Of a stretch of 64,000 nucleotides of DNA, positions 49,501 through 60,099 are shown in pieces. The notes below the pieces were generated by a model. The model had not been told where the DNA came from, made no database searches, and saw only the letters and a list, made by a program, of their open reading frames with translations. Made by a program: the position numbers and the translations under genes. The stretch is from Cucumis sativus (taxonomy: Eukaryota; Streptophyta; Magnoliopsida; Cucurbitales; Cucurbitaceae), in NCBI RefSeq assembly GCF_000004075.3, contig NC_026657.2, positions 13,268,001-13,332,000 on the forward strand, in the 5' to 3' direction. The first letter of the stretch is position 1. Every line of letters begins with the position of its first letter.

Positions 49501-49593
49501 ACAACTGGAAAACCCATTCCTAGTAGCGTTATTCAGCAGCCCGTTAGAAATCAAAGATCCAATGGAACGTTTTGTAGCTCTACAAAACGCCAT
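37520..49593 (-). CDS. Elongation factor Ts, mitochondrial
   Basis: Eight coding exons (49593-49272, 49194-49022, 45386-45297, 44475-44301, 43986-43802, 41362-41237, 40704-40616, 37565-37520) give 401 residues with all phases matching. EF-Ts exchanges GDP for GTP on EF-Tu in the organelle matrix. The start MAFCRATKRSIGS opens a transit-like leader to about residue 75. The N-terminal UBA-like domain (MSLIKQLRERTSAPIKDVKA) spans the exon 1/2 junction, and the signature TDFVARN (from Thr153) follows. The core dimerisation domains occupy exons 3-6 and the C terminus is MLDNLSKEVGSPVK...EPVAQAA. A possible 5'-UTR intron runs 49615-49805 (donor after CGGTCAG, acceptor CTCTCAG). Introns are greatly enlarged by retroelements: intron 2 holds a whole copia element, intron 5 a PIF-like element, intron 7 gypsy debris. 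The coding frame is intact. Confidence 0.95.
37750..39420 (-). pseudogene. Ty3/gypsy RT-region remnant in EF-Ts intron 7
   Basis: The minus-strand ORF 38936-39355 contains VFLEDLPSLSLALEVDFTLE, then TTPISESPYR and LVLIVKKDGSVRLLCIEHD. These correspond to the protease-RT linker and the start of RT in plant gypsy elements (EDLPG..P.REVDF, PI...PYR, VKKKDGSMR.CIDY). It has diverged, with a truncated RT. The left part (37900-38800) is unrelated to known host genes and probably belongs to the same or another retroelement. Confidence 0.65.
40757..40830 (-). mobile_element. LINE 3'-end fragment in EF-Ts intron 6
   Basis: The run of T followed by AACAGAAACAAACTTTTCAT and TGATATAATCAAAGAGACAA is, on the minus strand, the same kind of tail (TTGTCTCTTTGATTATATCA ATGAAAAG, oligo-A) seen at 12235-12335 and 10720-10800. 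It is probably a 5'-truncated non-LTR insertion. Confidence 0.4.
41966..43212. mobile_element. PIF/Harbinger-like non-autonomous element in EF-Ts intron 5
   Basis: TTA at 41963-41965 and 43213-43215 flanks ends GGGGGTATTTGGGGC (left) and, read inward, GGTCACGTTTGGAGC (right). This matches the 3-bp TTA target and TTTGG-rich ends of this superfamily, although the ends agree at only about 9 of 15 positions. The interior holds repeated TATTATAGTCTG-like units (41990-42080) and a ~135-bp tandem array. No transposase is encoded. Confidence 0.45.
42610..43040. repeat. ~135-bp tandem repeat, about three copies
   Basis: A unit running from TTGATTGGT through GGAGTTGGTTGTCGGAAGTT, a CAGTGGA(A/G)TCACTGGAGGTGG block and ACCAGAGATTAGCC to a TTTCAAGG end recurs with divergence three times. 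It is G-rich compared with its surroundings and lies inside the PIF-like candidate. Confidence 0.8.
46378..46589 (+). mobile_element. Possible nested solo LTR
   Basis: Between gag and RT remains, a tract starts TGTTAGATACCTTGATTAGT, contains GGTTATAAATAAG as a possible TATA box and ends TTCAATATATCA. It looks like a complete copia LTR without coding sequence. No matching target duplication was found, so it is tentative. Confidence 0.35.
47322..47548 (-). mobile_element. Au SINE nested in the copia element
   Basis: Read on the minus strand, this has the order typical of the plant Au SINE: GGTTTGACTTAGTGGTAAAA, GGTCATGAGTTCAATCCATG (B-box-like), ATCACCTACCTAGGAATTAA, GACACCCAAATGTTGTAGGG, GATTAGTCGAGGTGCACGTA, ending in an oligo-A tail (T run at 47325-47337). 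The 14-bp direct repeat CTATGGTGTTGATT at 47308-47321 and 47549-47562 is its target-site duplication. The copia RT frame resumes after it. Confidence 0.92.
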
Positions 49594-50581
49594 GCTAGCA
49601 TTCAACGGGTTTCTCTGAGAGCAGCAAAAAGGAAACGATTACAAAGAAGAAAATCTTAGCACCAATATATGGGGAAATGGAAAAGGAACTCCGAAAACGG
49701 ATTCCAAAAAGTAAAATGAAAGAAAAATGTAAAAAGGGGTTGTGACAGAGGTTTAAGGTTTGAAATTGAATATGAATGCTGTAATGGATGAACTGAAAAC
49801 CATACCTGACCGTTTCACAGGACGAGAAGATGACTGAAGATGTTGGTTGAGTGGTTAATTCAACATACAATGAAATGATGATACAAACCGAAGTTTTCCA
49901 GTTTTCTGATTGCTTGAAGCAATGAACAGAAAGTTTGGAGTGATTTTCTTCAAACAAATTGAAAAGGAATTCCTGGTATTGAAATATAGGTTGGTAGGGG
50001 AACATAATGGCTGCTGGTTGGGCCTTTGATGTAACCCAAACGGTTTGGGCCTCTTGAGATGTGTTTTAGGGCAACTAAATTAATAAAAAGAAAAAAAAGG
50101 GAGAATTATAATGGGTAACGTATTTGTGGGTATGACAATTTTTTAAACAATTTGTCTATATAACAAATTTTTAATTATTCTCTAAAATATTCTAAAATTA
50201 CCCACGGTTTAAAAGGAAATTGGTGTGATTTTCTCCTTCTCCATCTTCACCATCATTACTCCACGATTTTCTCCATTCTCCTTATTCTTAGCTATTTTCT
50301 CTCTTCTCCAACTTCACCATCGTTTCTCCTTCTTCTTTGTGATTTTCTCCTAAAGATCACCTTCTTCATCGTGCCCCTTCAATCAGTCGTCCTCCAACTA
50401 GTCGCTCTCAACGTCCAACAGCTTTACAATGATCTTTCGTTAAATCATCTAGTATGTAATTAAATTTATTTTCTTTAAAAATTTTACATTTGATCTTTGT
50501 TTTCTTTAAAGATTTTATCAATACTTCAGTGTAATACTAGGCTGATAATTGTTTTCTTTTATTTTGCAGTAATTTGGAATC
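49594..50581. other. EF-Ts 5' region and spacer
   Basis: This contains the EF-Ts leader, a probable 5'-UTR intron (49615-49805), and a pyrimidine-rich plus-strand tract (50220-50450, CTCC/CTTC repeats) that leads into the MULE fragment. No other gene is supported. The ORF at 49595-50005 lies over the leader and intron and is not credible. Confidence 0.5.
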
Positions 50582-51203
50582 ATGATTAAGCTTCCAATAT
50601 TAGTGTTTCATAGTGGACAGTGGGATGATACAAATAAATACTTGAACTACAAGACTACAGGTGTATTGGTTGATGAGACAATTTGTTTTGAAAAATTTAG
50701 TGAGCTTGATATTAAGGGAAGTTCGATTGGATGCATCTCTTTCTTCAATACAATTGTCAATCTTATTGAATTATGACATCACTGATTTTTAAACCGTGGT
50801 TGAAATTCATGAAGATAAAGATGTTGTTTGGTTTTTAAGTTTAGTTAAAGGGCATATTACAAGACATCCATTAGTTGTCCATGCTCCTCATGTTTCTATG
50901 GATTTAGAATGGTCATCTAGTGTTGTTAACAATGGGACGAATAATTTGCCTTATCTGCTACCTTCTTCTTCAATTGGTGATGATTTTCAAATTCTTACGG
51001 ATATTCATGTTAGTAGGCTGTCCTTTACATTCGATTTGAAAGAAAATGATATGTTTGCTAGCAAGGAACTACTATCAAAGTCATTTTACTACATTGCGAT
51101 AAAGAACAATTTTGAGTTCAAGACTGTGATGTCAAATTCTAAATCTATTGAGTTGAAGTGCTCCCAAGATAATTGTGTTAAAATGCATAAAATGCACCAA
51201 TAA
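50582..51203 (+). pseudogene. MULE (MuDR-like) transposase N-terminal fragment
   Basis: Two successive plus frames carry a plant MuDR-like N terminus. The first has FHSGQWDD, the second VVWFLSLVKGHITRHPLVVH and, at its end, SFYYIAIKNNFEFKTVMSNS plus ELKCSQDNC. The last matches the MuDR N-terminal DNA-binding domain pattern (ALKNNFEFKT...CxDxxCxW). A frameshift/stop at about 50775 separates the parts, and the DDE catalytic domain is absent after 51203. It is a dead fragment. Confidence 0.7.
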
Positions 51204-52318
51204 AATGACTATTATGTAGTCTATCAGTGATAGAAACTATAAAATAATTAAATTAGAGTTTATATATAGACACATTGAGTCTATCATAAATCAACAATTG
51301 TGATTATTATAATACCTTCGCTTTCTCTGATACGTCATGCACCATTTTTGACTTATTTTCACGATGATTATCATCATCCTCCTCAGTTTTGTCGTTATCT
51401 ACAGTCTTTTGTAAAAATTAATATTAGTATTGCAATGAAAAAAATTATAGAAATTGTTAATATTCAGTATTGATTGACTACACAATCACACTTAAGATTT
51501 AAGAATAATTTATCCCTAATAGAACCCTATCATTAATAAACTTCAATCAAAGAAAGAATAGTCTATCACTGATACAGTTCTATATCATTAACAGACTTTT
51601 CACTCACAAACACACTCTAGTAATAGTCTTGGAAAAAATAAAAGTAAAAGAACTAGAAGCTTTAATAATGTTACCTCTTATTAAATCCATAAATCACTGA
51701 CAATAACATATCACTAATAGACCATAAGTAACATCCCACACAAAATATGCACATTAGAATAAAGTATTTACTAAACATATTTCAGGTCTATCAATGATAG
51801 AACGTATCATTGATAGATTAAGAAACAACACTTAAACTAAAACATCCACCAACACACCTTACCGCAAGCAAACCAAACATCCTCAAGGTCTATCAAGTCT
51901 ATCAATAATGGAAACATATCACTGATAAACCATAAGCAACAACATATAAAAAAAATACACATTGAACTAAAACATCTACTAATGTCTCAATGCAAACAAA
52001 CTAAACACCCATCAAGTCTATCACTGATACAAACATATCACCGATAGACCATATCCCTAAGCAACAAAAAACAAACTGAAAGCATATTAGCATGCCAAAG
52101 AAACAAGTTAAACATCCTCCAAATCTATCAATCATTGACAAGAACATATCATTGATAGACCATAAACAACATCCCACACAAAATATGCACATTAAACTAA
52201 AGAAACCAACTAAACAAGTTCAATATCCCAACACAAACAAGATCAACATCCTTTAAATCTATTTCAAATCTATTACGAACAAACATTAAAAAAAATACAT
52301 GAATTGAAGCAGAAATTC
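51204..52318. repeat. Dispersed TCTATCA-TGATAGA palindrome cluster
   Basis: Short imperfect palindromes of the type TCTATCAxTGATAGA occur again and again (about 51215, 51787, 51809, 52016, 52036, 52123, 52152), spaced by AT-rich sequence with repeated blocks such as CATCCCACACAAAATATGCA (51732 and 52175) and AACTAAACA. It lies next to the MULE fragment and may be its non-coding interior. No gene is supported. Confidence 0.6.
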
Positions 52319-52512
52319 TGAAGTGAAGCCAAATACGAAGAAGAGAGAAGAAAGCGGAAGGTAGAAGAAATACGAAGTGAAGCCGGAGAAAAGAGAAGTG
52401 GAAGATGGAAGGAATACGAAGTTAAGCCGAAGAAAAGAGAAGAAAGCGGAAGACGGAAGGAATACAAAGTGAAGGCGAAGAAAAGAGAAGAAAGCGGGAG
52501 ACGGAAGGAATA
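52319..52512. repeat. Purine-rich ~48-bp tandem repeats
   Basis: About four units of the form GAAGTGAAGCCGGAGAAAAG followed by AGAA...GCGGAAGACGGAAGGAATAC occur in tandem. The strand is almost pure purine. The opposite strand opens a short ORF (52273-52467) that simply reflects the repeats. Confidence 0.85.
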
Positions 52513-52529
52513 TACGTAAAGTGTATTTG

Positions 52530-53995
52530 GGGGGCAGTTTCGTCTTTTATCTTAGAATTTAACTAAAATTTGTCATAGACGTAAAGTGTATTGCCATAGA
52601 CGTCTAGCACATGCCCTAACGCATAGCCTGCATGCGGCAAGCAACACGCAACGGTAAGCCCCACGTGCAAGGGAGCCATGTGTGACGCCAAACAAGCGGC
52701 CATGTGAGGCGTGACGATAGCACACGGGTAGCCTAGCGCACACGACTAAGGCCCTACCACCCATTCTTGCGCTCTAACATATGTCATGGGGTGTTTTTGG
52801 GCCTTTTTAGCGATTTTTGAAAATTTTAAGTAAACTTTTGGTATTTTTATGCTTAAGGAACAAGATGAAATTGATTATTTTACCATTATTTCAGGTCAGG
52901 AAGGGATCGAACAAATTTATAAACCAATGACTAAAGCTTATATCAGTAAGTGAAAAATGAATTTAGTAAAGAAATTTCAAGCATGTTCTTAAGTTATTGT
53001 TTATGAATGATTTGAATTAAATGTTTAAGATATTTTATGAATAATTTCCAAAGCATGTGATTTCATTAAGGTATTTATCCAAGTATATTTTTTACTATGA
53101 AATTTTATGTTATATTAGAAAATAAGTTTATCAATGTATTACAACATTTTAAAGGCTCTTGATGCGAAATGATTCTTTAAGGAAATTTAAAGGGTATGAT
53201 TTTGTAAATGTTTTTTTCGAATCCAAAATATCTAAAAACAACCCTTAACATGGTAGGACAAGGGGTTGCAAGGACAGGTAAAGACACTTATCTATAGGAA
53301 CGTGTTAGGGACAACGCCTACCTCGTAGCTAGGAACAAACATTGAGGATGCCCATCTTTGAAATTTAGAGTTGTAACCTCTACCATCTCGTGGGAGTAGA
53401 TGTTTGGGTTTTGAATAGGAAAAACAAGAATTTAAGTTATTGTTTCCTAAATATTTATGCAGTTTAAGCTTTCATGTAATTGTTCATTATTTACTGTTTC
53501 CAAATATTTATGAATTATTGTTTCTGAAAAGTTTTTGAAAAATTATTCAGAAAAACTATCACTCTCTAGGCTTGTTCAGCTCACACATTTCAAAATGTTT
53601 TCCTACTTTCCAGGTAGAGATCGTGTCCTCATAATCTGAATCACTGTTATTTGTCTCTCGAAAGATTTTGTTTTATTATCATAAGTGTCTTGTTGTTTTC
53701 CATATGTGCTTTGTTGGTCTTTTATGGTATCAGACTTAAGATTGGGAAGGTTGGTTTTGGGTTATGTTTTATATAACTAAAGTTAAGTTATCTCTGTATA
53801 AAACTTATATAAAGTTTGTTTAATGAGAAAGATTCTACTCAGTTGTGTTTTAAAAAGTTGTGATTTAGCTTCCACTTGTTTATTGTTTAAAAGTTTTTTA
53901 ATGATCAACGAGTGTCGTTCTTGAATGAAGTGATATCGGTTGGCTTCACGCTATATCTCAACTAAGTAAGGAGGTGCTCGGGGTGAGGTGTGACA
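52530..53995 (+). mobile_element. Ty3/gypsy LTR-like tract
   Basis: A GC-rich block with CACGTG and repeated GCGTGA/GCATG words (52570-52780), unlike its surroundings, precedes GTGTTTTTGGGCCTTTTTAG and ATTTTACCATTATTTCAGGT. The tract ends in GGTGCTCGGGGTGAGGTGTGACA near 53995, in the style of a gypsy LTR 3' end. There are no coding domains and no partner LTR, so the boundaries are uncertain. Confidence 0.4.
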
Positions 53996-54866
53996 TAAGC
54001 CTTCTTTTACTTGTAATGATTATATTTGCACCTAAGTTTTTATTTTACAAACTTAGAGTCAAAACTTTTGTAAAATTCCCCCTACCAAATAAATCAAATT
54101 CTTCTTCAAGAAATGGCAACCTTCTTTGCTAATTTCTTCGGAGCTACTTTGAAAACAACGAGCAACTAAAGTTCTTGCTAATTTTTCTTGAGAATGCATA
54201 TTTTTATTGCTTTTTAATTTGTTCTTAGGTTGAATTCCACTTTTGCTTTTGGTAAATAATTCTTTCTTGATTGGCTTGATCACCCAACATTTCTTTAATT
54301 TTAATTTCTAGCGATGCTTAAGCACATTTTTTGGGGCATGATTGGATTGTGAATCTTTGTATTAATCTTTAGCATGTCTATACTACTGATTTTTCTTCAA
54401 TGCCCGATTTAAATTTCAATTCCTTGCTCTTGAGAGTCTCAACATAGAAGCTTTGGATCTTAATGCAATTCTAAGATGAAAGCATTTTCTTTAATTAGTA
54501 TGAATTTAGATTTCTTCCTTAAAGCATTTTCTTTAATTAGTATGAATTTTGATTTCTTTCTTGATTCATTGCTTGAGGACAATTAGTTTCTAGGACTAAT
54601 TGGTTGTGAGTTAAGTTGAATTGCAATGTATCGTTATTCAAGCATAGAAAAATTGCTAGAACTATCCTTTGTTGAATTAACTTTTGTCATTATCAAAATC
54701 AGTTGAAAAAACACATTTCTCAATAATTTAATGTTTGATTTTACGCCCGAACTTATTTTTTACATACTATCCGAATGATTTTAAACAAGACAGGTGATTT
54801 TAACAATTTTTGAGATCTTCTCACTCCCAAATATGTCACTAACCATGATTCTCATTTCTACGCATT
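53996..54866. other. Spacer 3' of the P450 gene
   Basis: No gene is supported. A 43-bp unit beginning GCATTTTCTTTAATTAGTAT is duplicated at about 54481-54566. A Lys-rich minus ORF (54059-54283) has no recognised family. The P450 3' UTR lies at the right end. Confidence 0.45.
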
Positions 54867-56839
54867 CTACACTGCCATGAAAGATTGTGATCTGGGCCAA
54901 ATTTTGATAGGCATTCCTTTGGTAGGTGTTGGCATTGGATCTCTGATAAAATGGTCATCCAAAAGTAGTTTCCATGTGAATTGGGTGATCAAGTAATGTA
55001 TGGTAACAAGAGTCTCAACCCTAGCAAACTCATTGCCTGGACAAATTCTCGGACCGCTGCCAAATCCAAGGAAGCAATACGGTGGAATGGACGCTGGATT
55101 TTTGAACCTATCTGGGTCGAATTTTGATGGTTCTCTAAATATGGTGTCATCCAAATGAGTAACTGGTGATGTCCAAAATATCTGAATTCCAATAGTGTGG
55201 TTGGATGAATACGTTTATTAGATGTTACATAAAGTTTCACTTGAGATCCTCAAGTCAAAAAAGGAAGAAAGTTTGACTTACTTGCCATCCTTTAGGAATA
55301 AGGTAGCCACCAAATTGAATATCATTCATAGCCTTTCTGAAGCCTCCAAATATAGGTGCCACCAACCTTAGGGTCTCTAATGCAACTCTCCATGTGTACT
55401 TCATCTTGGCAAGATCTTCCCAATTAAGCAACTCTCCACATTTTTTACTTCTTGCTATCTCTTCTTGTTCTGTAATTAACCACACACACACACACCACAA
55501 CAAAAAACAAATAAGCTTGAAGAAAGATGTGATTATATATACAGTCATTGTAATATAAAGAGTGTATAAGATAATTGGAAGCAGCATACCTTGAAGAACA
55601 GCTGCATAAACAGTTGGATTATTAGCTAAATTTCGCATCATGAACGTAATGAGAACCGATGAAGTATCAAATCCAGCAACCAATACCAACATAATATTGT
55701 GCACAATTTCCTTTTCACTCAATACTAGTTCATTTTCTTCATTCCTTATGCTTAACAAACAAGTAATTAGATCTTGGTGTGAGGAGCCTCCTTTTTCTTC
55801 TAATTCAACTCTCTTTTCATCCAACAATTCCTTCAGCATCTCTTGAATTTTTCTACTCGCACGCCGGCTTTGGTTGTACCTTGTGAACGGCAAGTTTATC
55901 GGGATCGACCATACTCCGCTTATCATTACTCGAAAGCATTCTATCATTCTTTCTCTTCTCGTACCTTGCTCAAGACCAAACAGAAGAGAACATACAATGT
56001 TGAAGGTGAGAGTCTTCATCAATGGCAATACCTATGTGCATAATAAACATCATCTCAATAGACAAAACATCATAATTACAATAACACATTCAACTCTCAA
56101 TTTTTTATTTATTTTAAACTCGTTTTATATATTCTTTATTTAGTTAATGTAACAAATTAAGTCGTTGTAGTGTGGCAGTGGGTATTACCGTTTTTTATCC
56201 CCGGCAACGGGGTTCTTTATTATTATTTTTTCAAACAATAGTAGAAATGTGTATATCTGTTGAGAACTCAGAAATGAAAATTGAAATACCAATTTTCAAT
56301 TTTGAAAAACGTAAGAAAAAAGAAAAAGTAGGAAAAGGTGTACTCACAGTAACCTCTTGTTTACAGTGCCAATGCATGCGGATATGTGATCTGATTTCTT
56401 CATCCATTTTGCCCACATATTCCTTCAAACATTCCGGCTTCAAGAACGAAACCAACGCATTTCTCACACGCTTATGATCTTCCCCAATCAGCTCCAACAA
56501 ATTCCTTTCCCCTAAAATTGCTCTAAGAGACTCATTTTGCTGATTCGAAACTACTGCGCAATCCCCGCTGAAAATCAACTTGTTCCCGCTCTGCCCACCG
56601 ATGAACACAGTTGGCTTTCCGAATAGGGTTAGCTTGGAGATGGCCCCGTAGTTTCTGATCCTCTGCTGCGCCCATTGTTCAGCGGTGTTGGTTCGCATGG
56701 CGCGGAGGAGGCTGAGACTCTGACCGATCAATGGAAACCCTAGCGAACCTGGAGGAAGCTGCCGCTTTTTGGATGATCTTCGAAGGAAGAGGAAGATGGG
56801 GATTAGAAGACAGAAAAAGATTGTTAGGTAAATTATCAT
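54867..56839 (-). CDS. Cytochrome P450, CYP716-like (CYP85 clan)
   Basis: Exons 56839-56348, 56031-55590, 55469-55282 and 55181-54867 give 478 residues with matching phases. The start at 56839 gives an ER anchor (MIIYLTIFFCLLIPIFLFLR) followed by a basic stretch and the hinge LPPGSLGFPLIGQSL; an upstream Met at 56920 would precede the anchor. The oxygen-binding I-helix motif is AGFDTS (283-288), ExxR is ETLR (343-346), the PERF-like motif is FDPDRF, and the heme loop FGSGPRICPG carries ligand Cys421. The length and hinge fit the CYP716/718/720 group, whose members oxidise triterpenes and related terpenoids. The substrate and subfamily are inferred loosely. No frameshift is present and it should be functional. 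Confidence 0.93.
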
Positions 56840-59800
56840 AGTTTTGATTTTTGGAAAACGGGAAAATCGTATTGCTTCATAGCATGCCTTCAGCTTCAAA
56901 TAAATATACTTGCACACCAATGATTAAAATCAATTTCCTAATCTCTATCTCAAGATAAATAAGAATAAAAAATACCAAACTTTAAAAACTAAGTATATAT
57001 ATATAAACATAAAATAAACTCTCCTTCCAGTCGACATCGAGATTTGAATATATTACATGTATATACGTGACAATGCATCTTAAATGACAATTTGTTTATC
57101 TTACGTATTGAAAAACAATTTAGAGATAGAAAATATGTAAATTTTGACAAAGGTGGTAGGTACACATGGCTAGGGTGTTTTACATTGTGTGTTTTGGTTC
57201 GATTTGTTTCCTTCAAAAAGGCTATTTTATTTGTCTTGGTTTTAATGGTTTTCGGTGGAAATCAACGAGTACACCAAGTTTTGAGTGAAAATTGTTAAAA
57301 CTTTTTTTAAAAGTATCGATGAACTATTGAAAAGTTTGATAAATACCTTTGAGCTACCAACCAATATAAAAGTCAAAATTTTAAGTTAAAATCAGAGTAC
57401 TATTTGAAATACCAATAAATATAACAAAAAAAAATTATGAAACAAAGATATAGAATTAGGGGTGTATACGGGTTGGGTTAGGTTGGGAGTCATTCTCAAC
57501 CCAACCCATATTATTCAATCAACCCGAATTAATTTCCTAACCTAACCCGTAAAATATGAATTGAGTTTGGGTTGGATTGTTTTTTTTTTTTTCCATTTCC
57601 AACCTAACAGTCGTTTAGCTTCCTAAACGATCATTTACCTTCTTATGCGATCATTTAGCTTTCTACATTCAAACGATCATTTATTTCTTACATGATCGAC
57701 TAACCTTTCATACGACCATTTAACAAAATAGTACTGACTTTACTTTTATTAAATAAATAATATAATATAATATATATATTAACAATTCGGATTGGGTTGG
57801 GTTGAACCAAAATTTTTATCTCCCAACCCAATCCATATAATATGGATTGAATAATTCAGGTTGTCAGGTTATTCGAGTTGAACTTACACGCCTAATATAG
57901 ATAGACATCACTAAAATAATTAATGTTTATGTGTTTATGACTTTCTATCACTAATAGAGTAAAATTTTCTTATAATTATAAATAAGTTACCTTTTATTCT
58001 ACTGTATTTTAAAATATTTCCAAATATTTTATTTATTTATTAGTGTTAAAATAATAAAAGTAACATTGTATTTTTTTAAAATTTTCTCTTACACTTTATG
58101 TTTCATGAACATTTTACAGTGCAATGAACATATGGATTCAAGTTCACGTCTATGTTAAACTCAAGAGAAATGAAAAAAAAAGAAAAAAAAAAGAAAAAAG
58201 ATGTGAATGCAAAATATATCTTTTTATTGAGATTACATTTGAAGACTATCCATTTATTTACTAAATTAAATATGTGTATGATCCTCTCCAAACGTGCATG
58301 GTCATTTTTAAAGAAAACATAATTGAAAATCTAATTTGATTAGCTTATGGAACGAGAAATTGCATTAAATAACAAAAAAAAAAAAATTAGAAAAAAATAG
58401 CTTATAACACATCTAGTTTTTTTACAAATATGTCGGTAATTAGATAGTAATAAGAAGATAATTTAATGATAATCTAATTTATTGTTTTATTTTATGAAAT
58501 TGCTTCTTCAGTAATTACTTTTTAACTTTATTGTACAATTATATGACTTTTGATGGATGAGTTTGAGAGTTTGAGTTTGATGGACATTTATTCTACACTA
58601 CATCCGGATGTCATATAATGAATTTTGATATTTGTTTATCTTATATTACTCCTTTAAACTCACAAGAGTTCATGAAGTTTAGGAGGAATCTCCGTAATCC
58701 AAGTGATAGCATCTATTGATTTAAATAGTACTTTCTTCAAGGGAATATGCTAGGCATAGGCTTATGTGCATCACTTGATACATCCAAACAAATGTCTTCA
58801 TCTCTCTCCTTTTCATCAATCATATCAACACAAATGAAACCGTTATGTCATACCAAAAGAAAAGACAAAACCTTTGAATATTTGACGATGTGGAAATGTC
58901 AGCAAAGATGTTTTTCATCTCCCAGTCAGTTTCATTCAGTACTACATCGATCAATGGACAAAAAAGATGATGACAATTAGAAAAAAAGAGAACAAACAAG
59001 AATCTGTAACAGAATCCAAAGATTTCCAAGAAAGAACACGTAAAAGGACAGACTGATCAAGCAACAGCTCAGAGCTCGCCCAAGAACACGCGTTCAAATA
59101 ACAACTCTAAGCATTTCTTTCAACCTACCTGGTCTATATTCAGTAATTGATCATTCAGTTAACACGTCCAACCTTTGCGAAATTAGCAATACGGCACTTG
59201 TTTGTATATTAATACATTGTTCGCGTTTCTAGTGTGGAGTGTGTTTCCCATATTTAATATCGGAAGAAGTGTTTGAAATCATCACTCAGCCATGGAGAAA
59301 TATATGGTTACTGCCAGTTGCGAGCTTGTACAGGTAAAATAAAGTCATGAGAGAACGCAAGAGAATAACAAAAAGGAAAGTGTAAAATAAAGTCAAGAGA
59401 GAATTTCAAGAATAACAAAAAGAAATTTGTACATGTGTGTTAGGTTTCAATTTGATGTTTTCATGTCAACAAGAAAACCAGAAAACTTCAGTATACTAGA
59501 GAAGTACTTAGACTTTGGAGACTCTGCAGATATGGGTTTTTAAGTGTAGAGATTCCAAATTAATGAAATCATTATAATATACAAGTTTCAAATTGAGGGG
59601 GTGCTCCTGATCAGTTCGCAACTTAGGAAAAGAGGCAAAGTTTCGTGCCATGCCAGTTTATTTTACTTTGTTTTCGGAGGAGGGCGTTTGATTGTAGAAA
59701 TGATAGGCTCTTTAGAAGGGTGAAGAAGTCGCGTAACAAATTTTGGGAGGTGGTGAAGTTTAATGTCTTCTTGTGAGAATTCGTAACCCTTTTGTAATAA

Positions 59801-60099
59801 TTATGACCTTAGTTTGATGTTGCTGGTAGGTTGTGTTCAGGGACAAGTGGTGGTGAGGTTTAATAGTGTCTTGAGCATCGGTTATGAAAGCTTCACTTCT
59901 TAAGAATAATAATTACAACTATAATATAAGTTACAATAATGTGATAATATAACATCACCAGTCAAATATATTGATTTAGGGTTTAGGGTATACATGCCAC
60001 CACCAACTAAAATCAATCCATAGGGGATTGTGAGCAGAAATCATGCATGTTTCCAAATAGGGTTATCAGAGATGAACAGATTTTGAGTAAATCATTCTT
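56840..60099. other. Spacer upstream of P450; no supported gene
   Basis: AT-rich. It contains the P450 upstream region, a hAT-like element (57457-57894) and a partial duplication AATAAAGTCA(T/A)GAGAGAA at about 59336-59425. The stretch 59040-59330 is less AT-rich with no extended ORF. The ORF at 58747-58980 has no family features. Confidence 0.45.
57457..57894. mobile_element. hAT-like TIR element, second family member
   Basis: The left end TAGGGGTGTATACGGGTTGG and the right end read inward, TAGGCGTGTAAGTTCAACTC, form an inverted repeat, with subterminal GGTTGGG/CCCAACC runs as in 30244-30946. Flanks TATAGAAT and ATATAGAT nearly match with a one-base offset, suggesting a decayed 8-bp duplication. 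The interior holds repeated (A/G)CGATCATTTA(G/C)CTT units (57610-57720) and no ORF. Confidence 0.6.

Noticed and set aside
52573-52764. Cys/Arg/Ala-rich minus ORF in a GC-rich block
   Set aside because: The composition comes from the GC-rich LTR-like tract; no motif and no start context.
54059-54283. Lys-rich minus ORF near the P450 3' side
   Set aside because: It is short, low in complexity, with no recognised domain and no splice partners.
58747-58980. 77-residue plus ORF
   Set aside because: No domain, no conserved motif and no flanking exons; left as non-coding.
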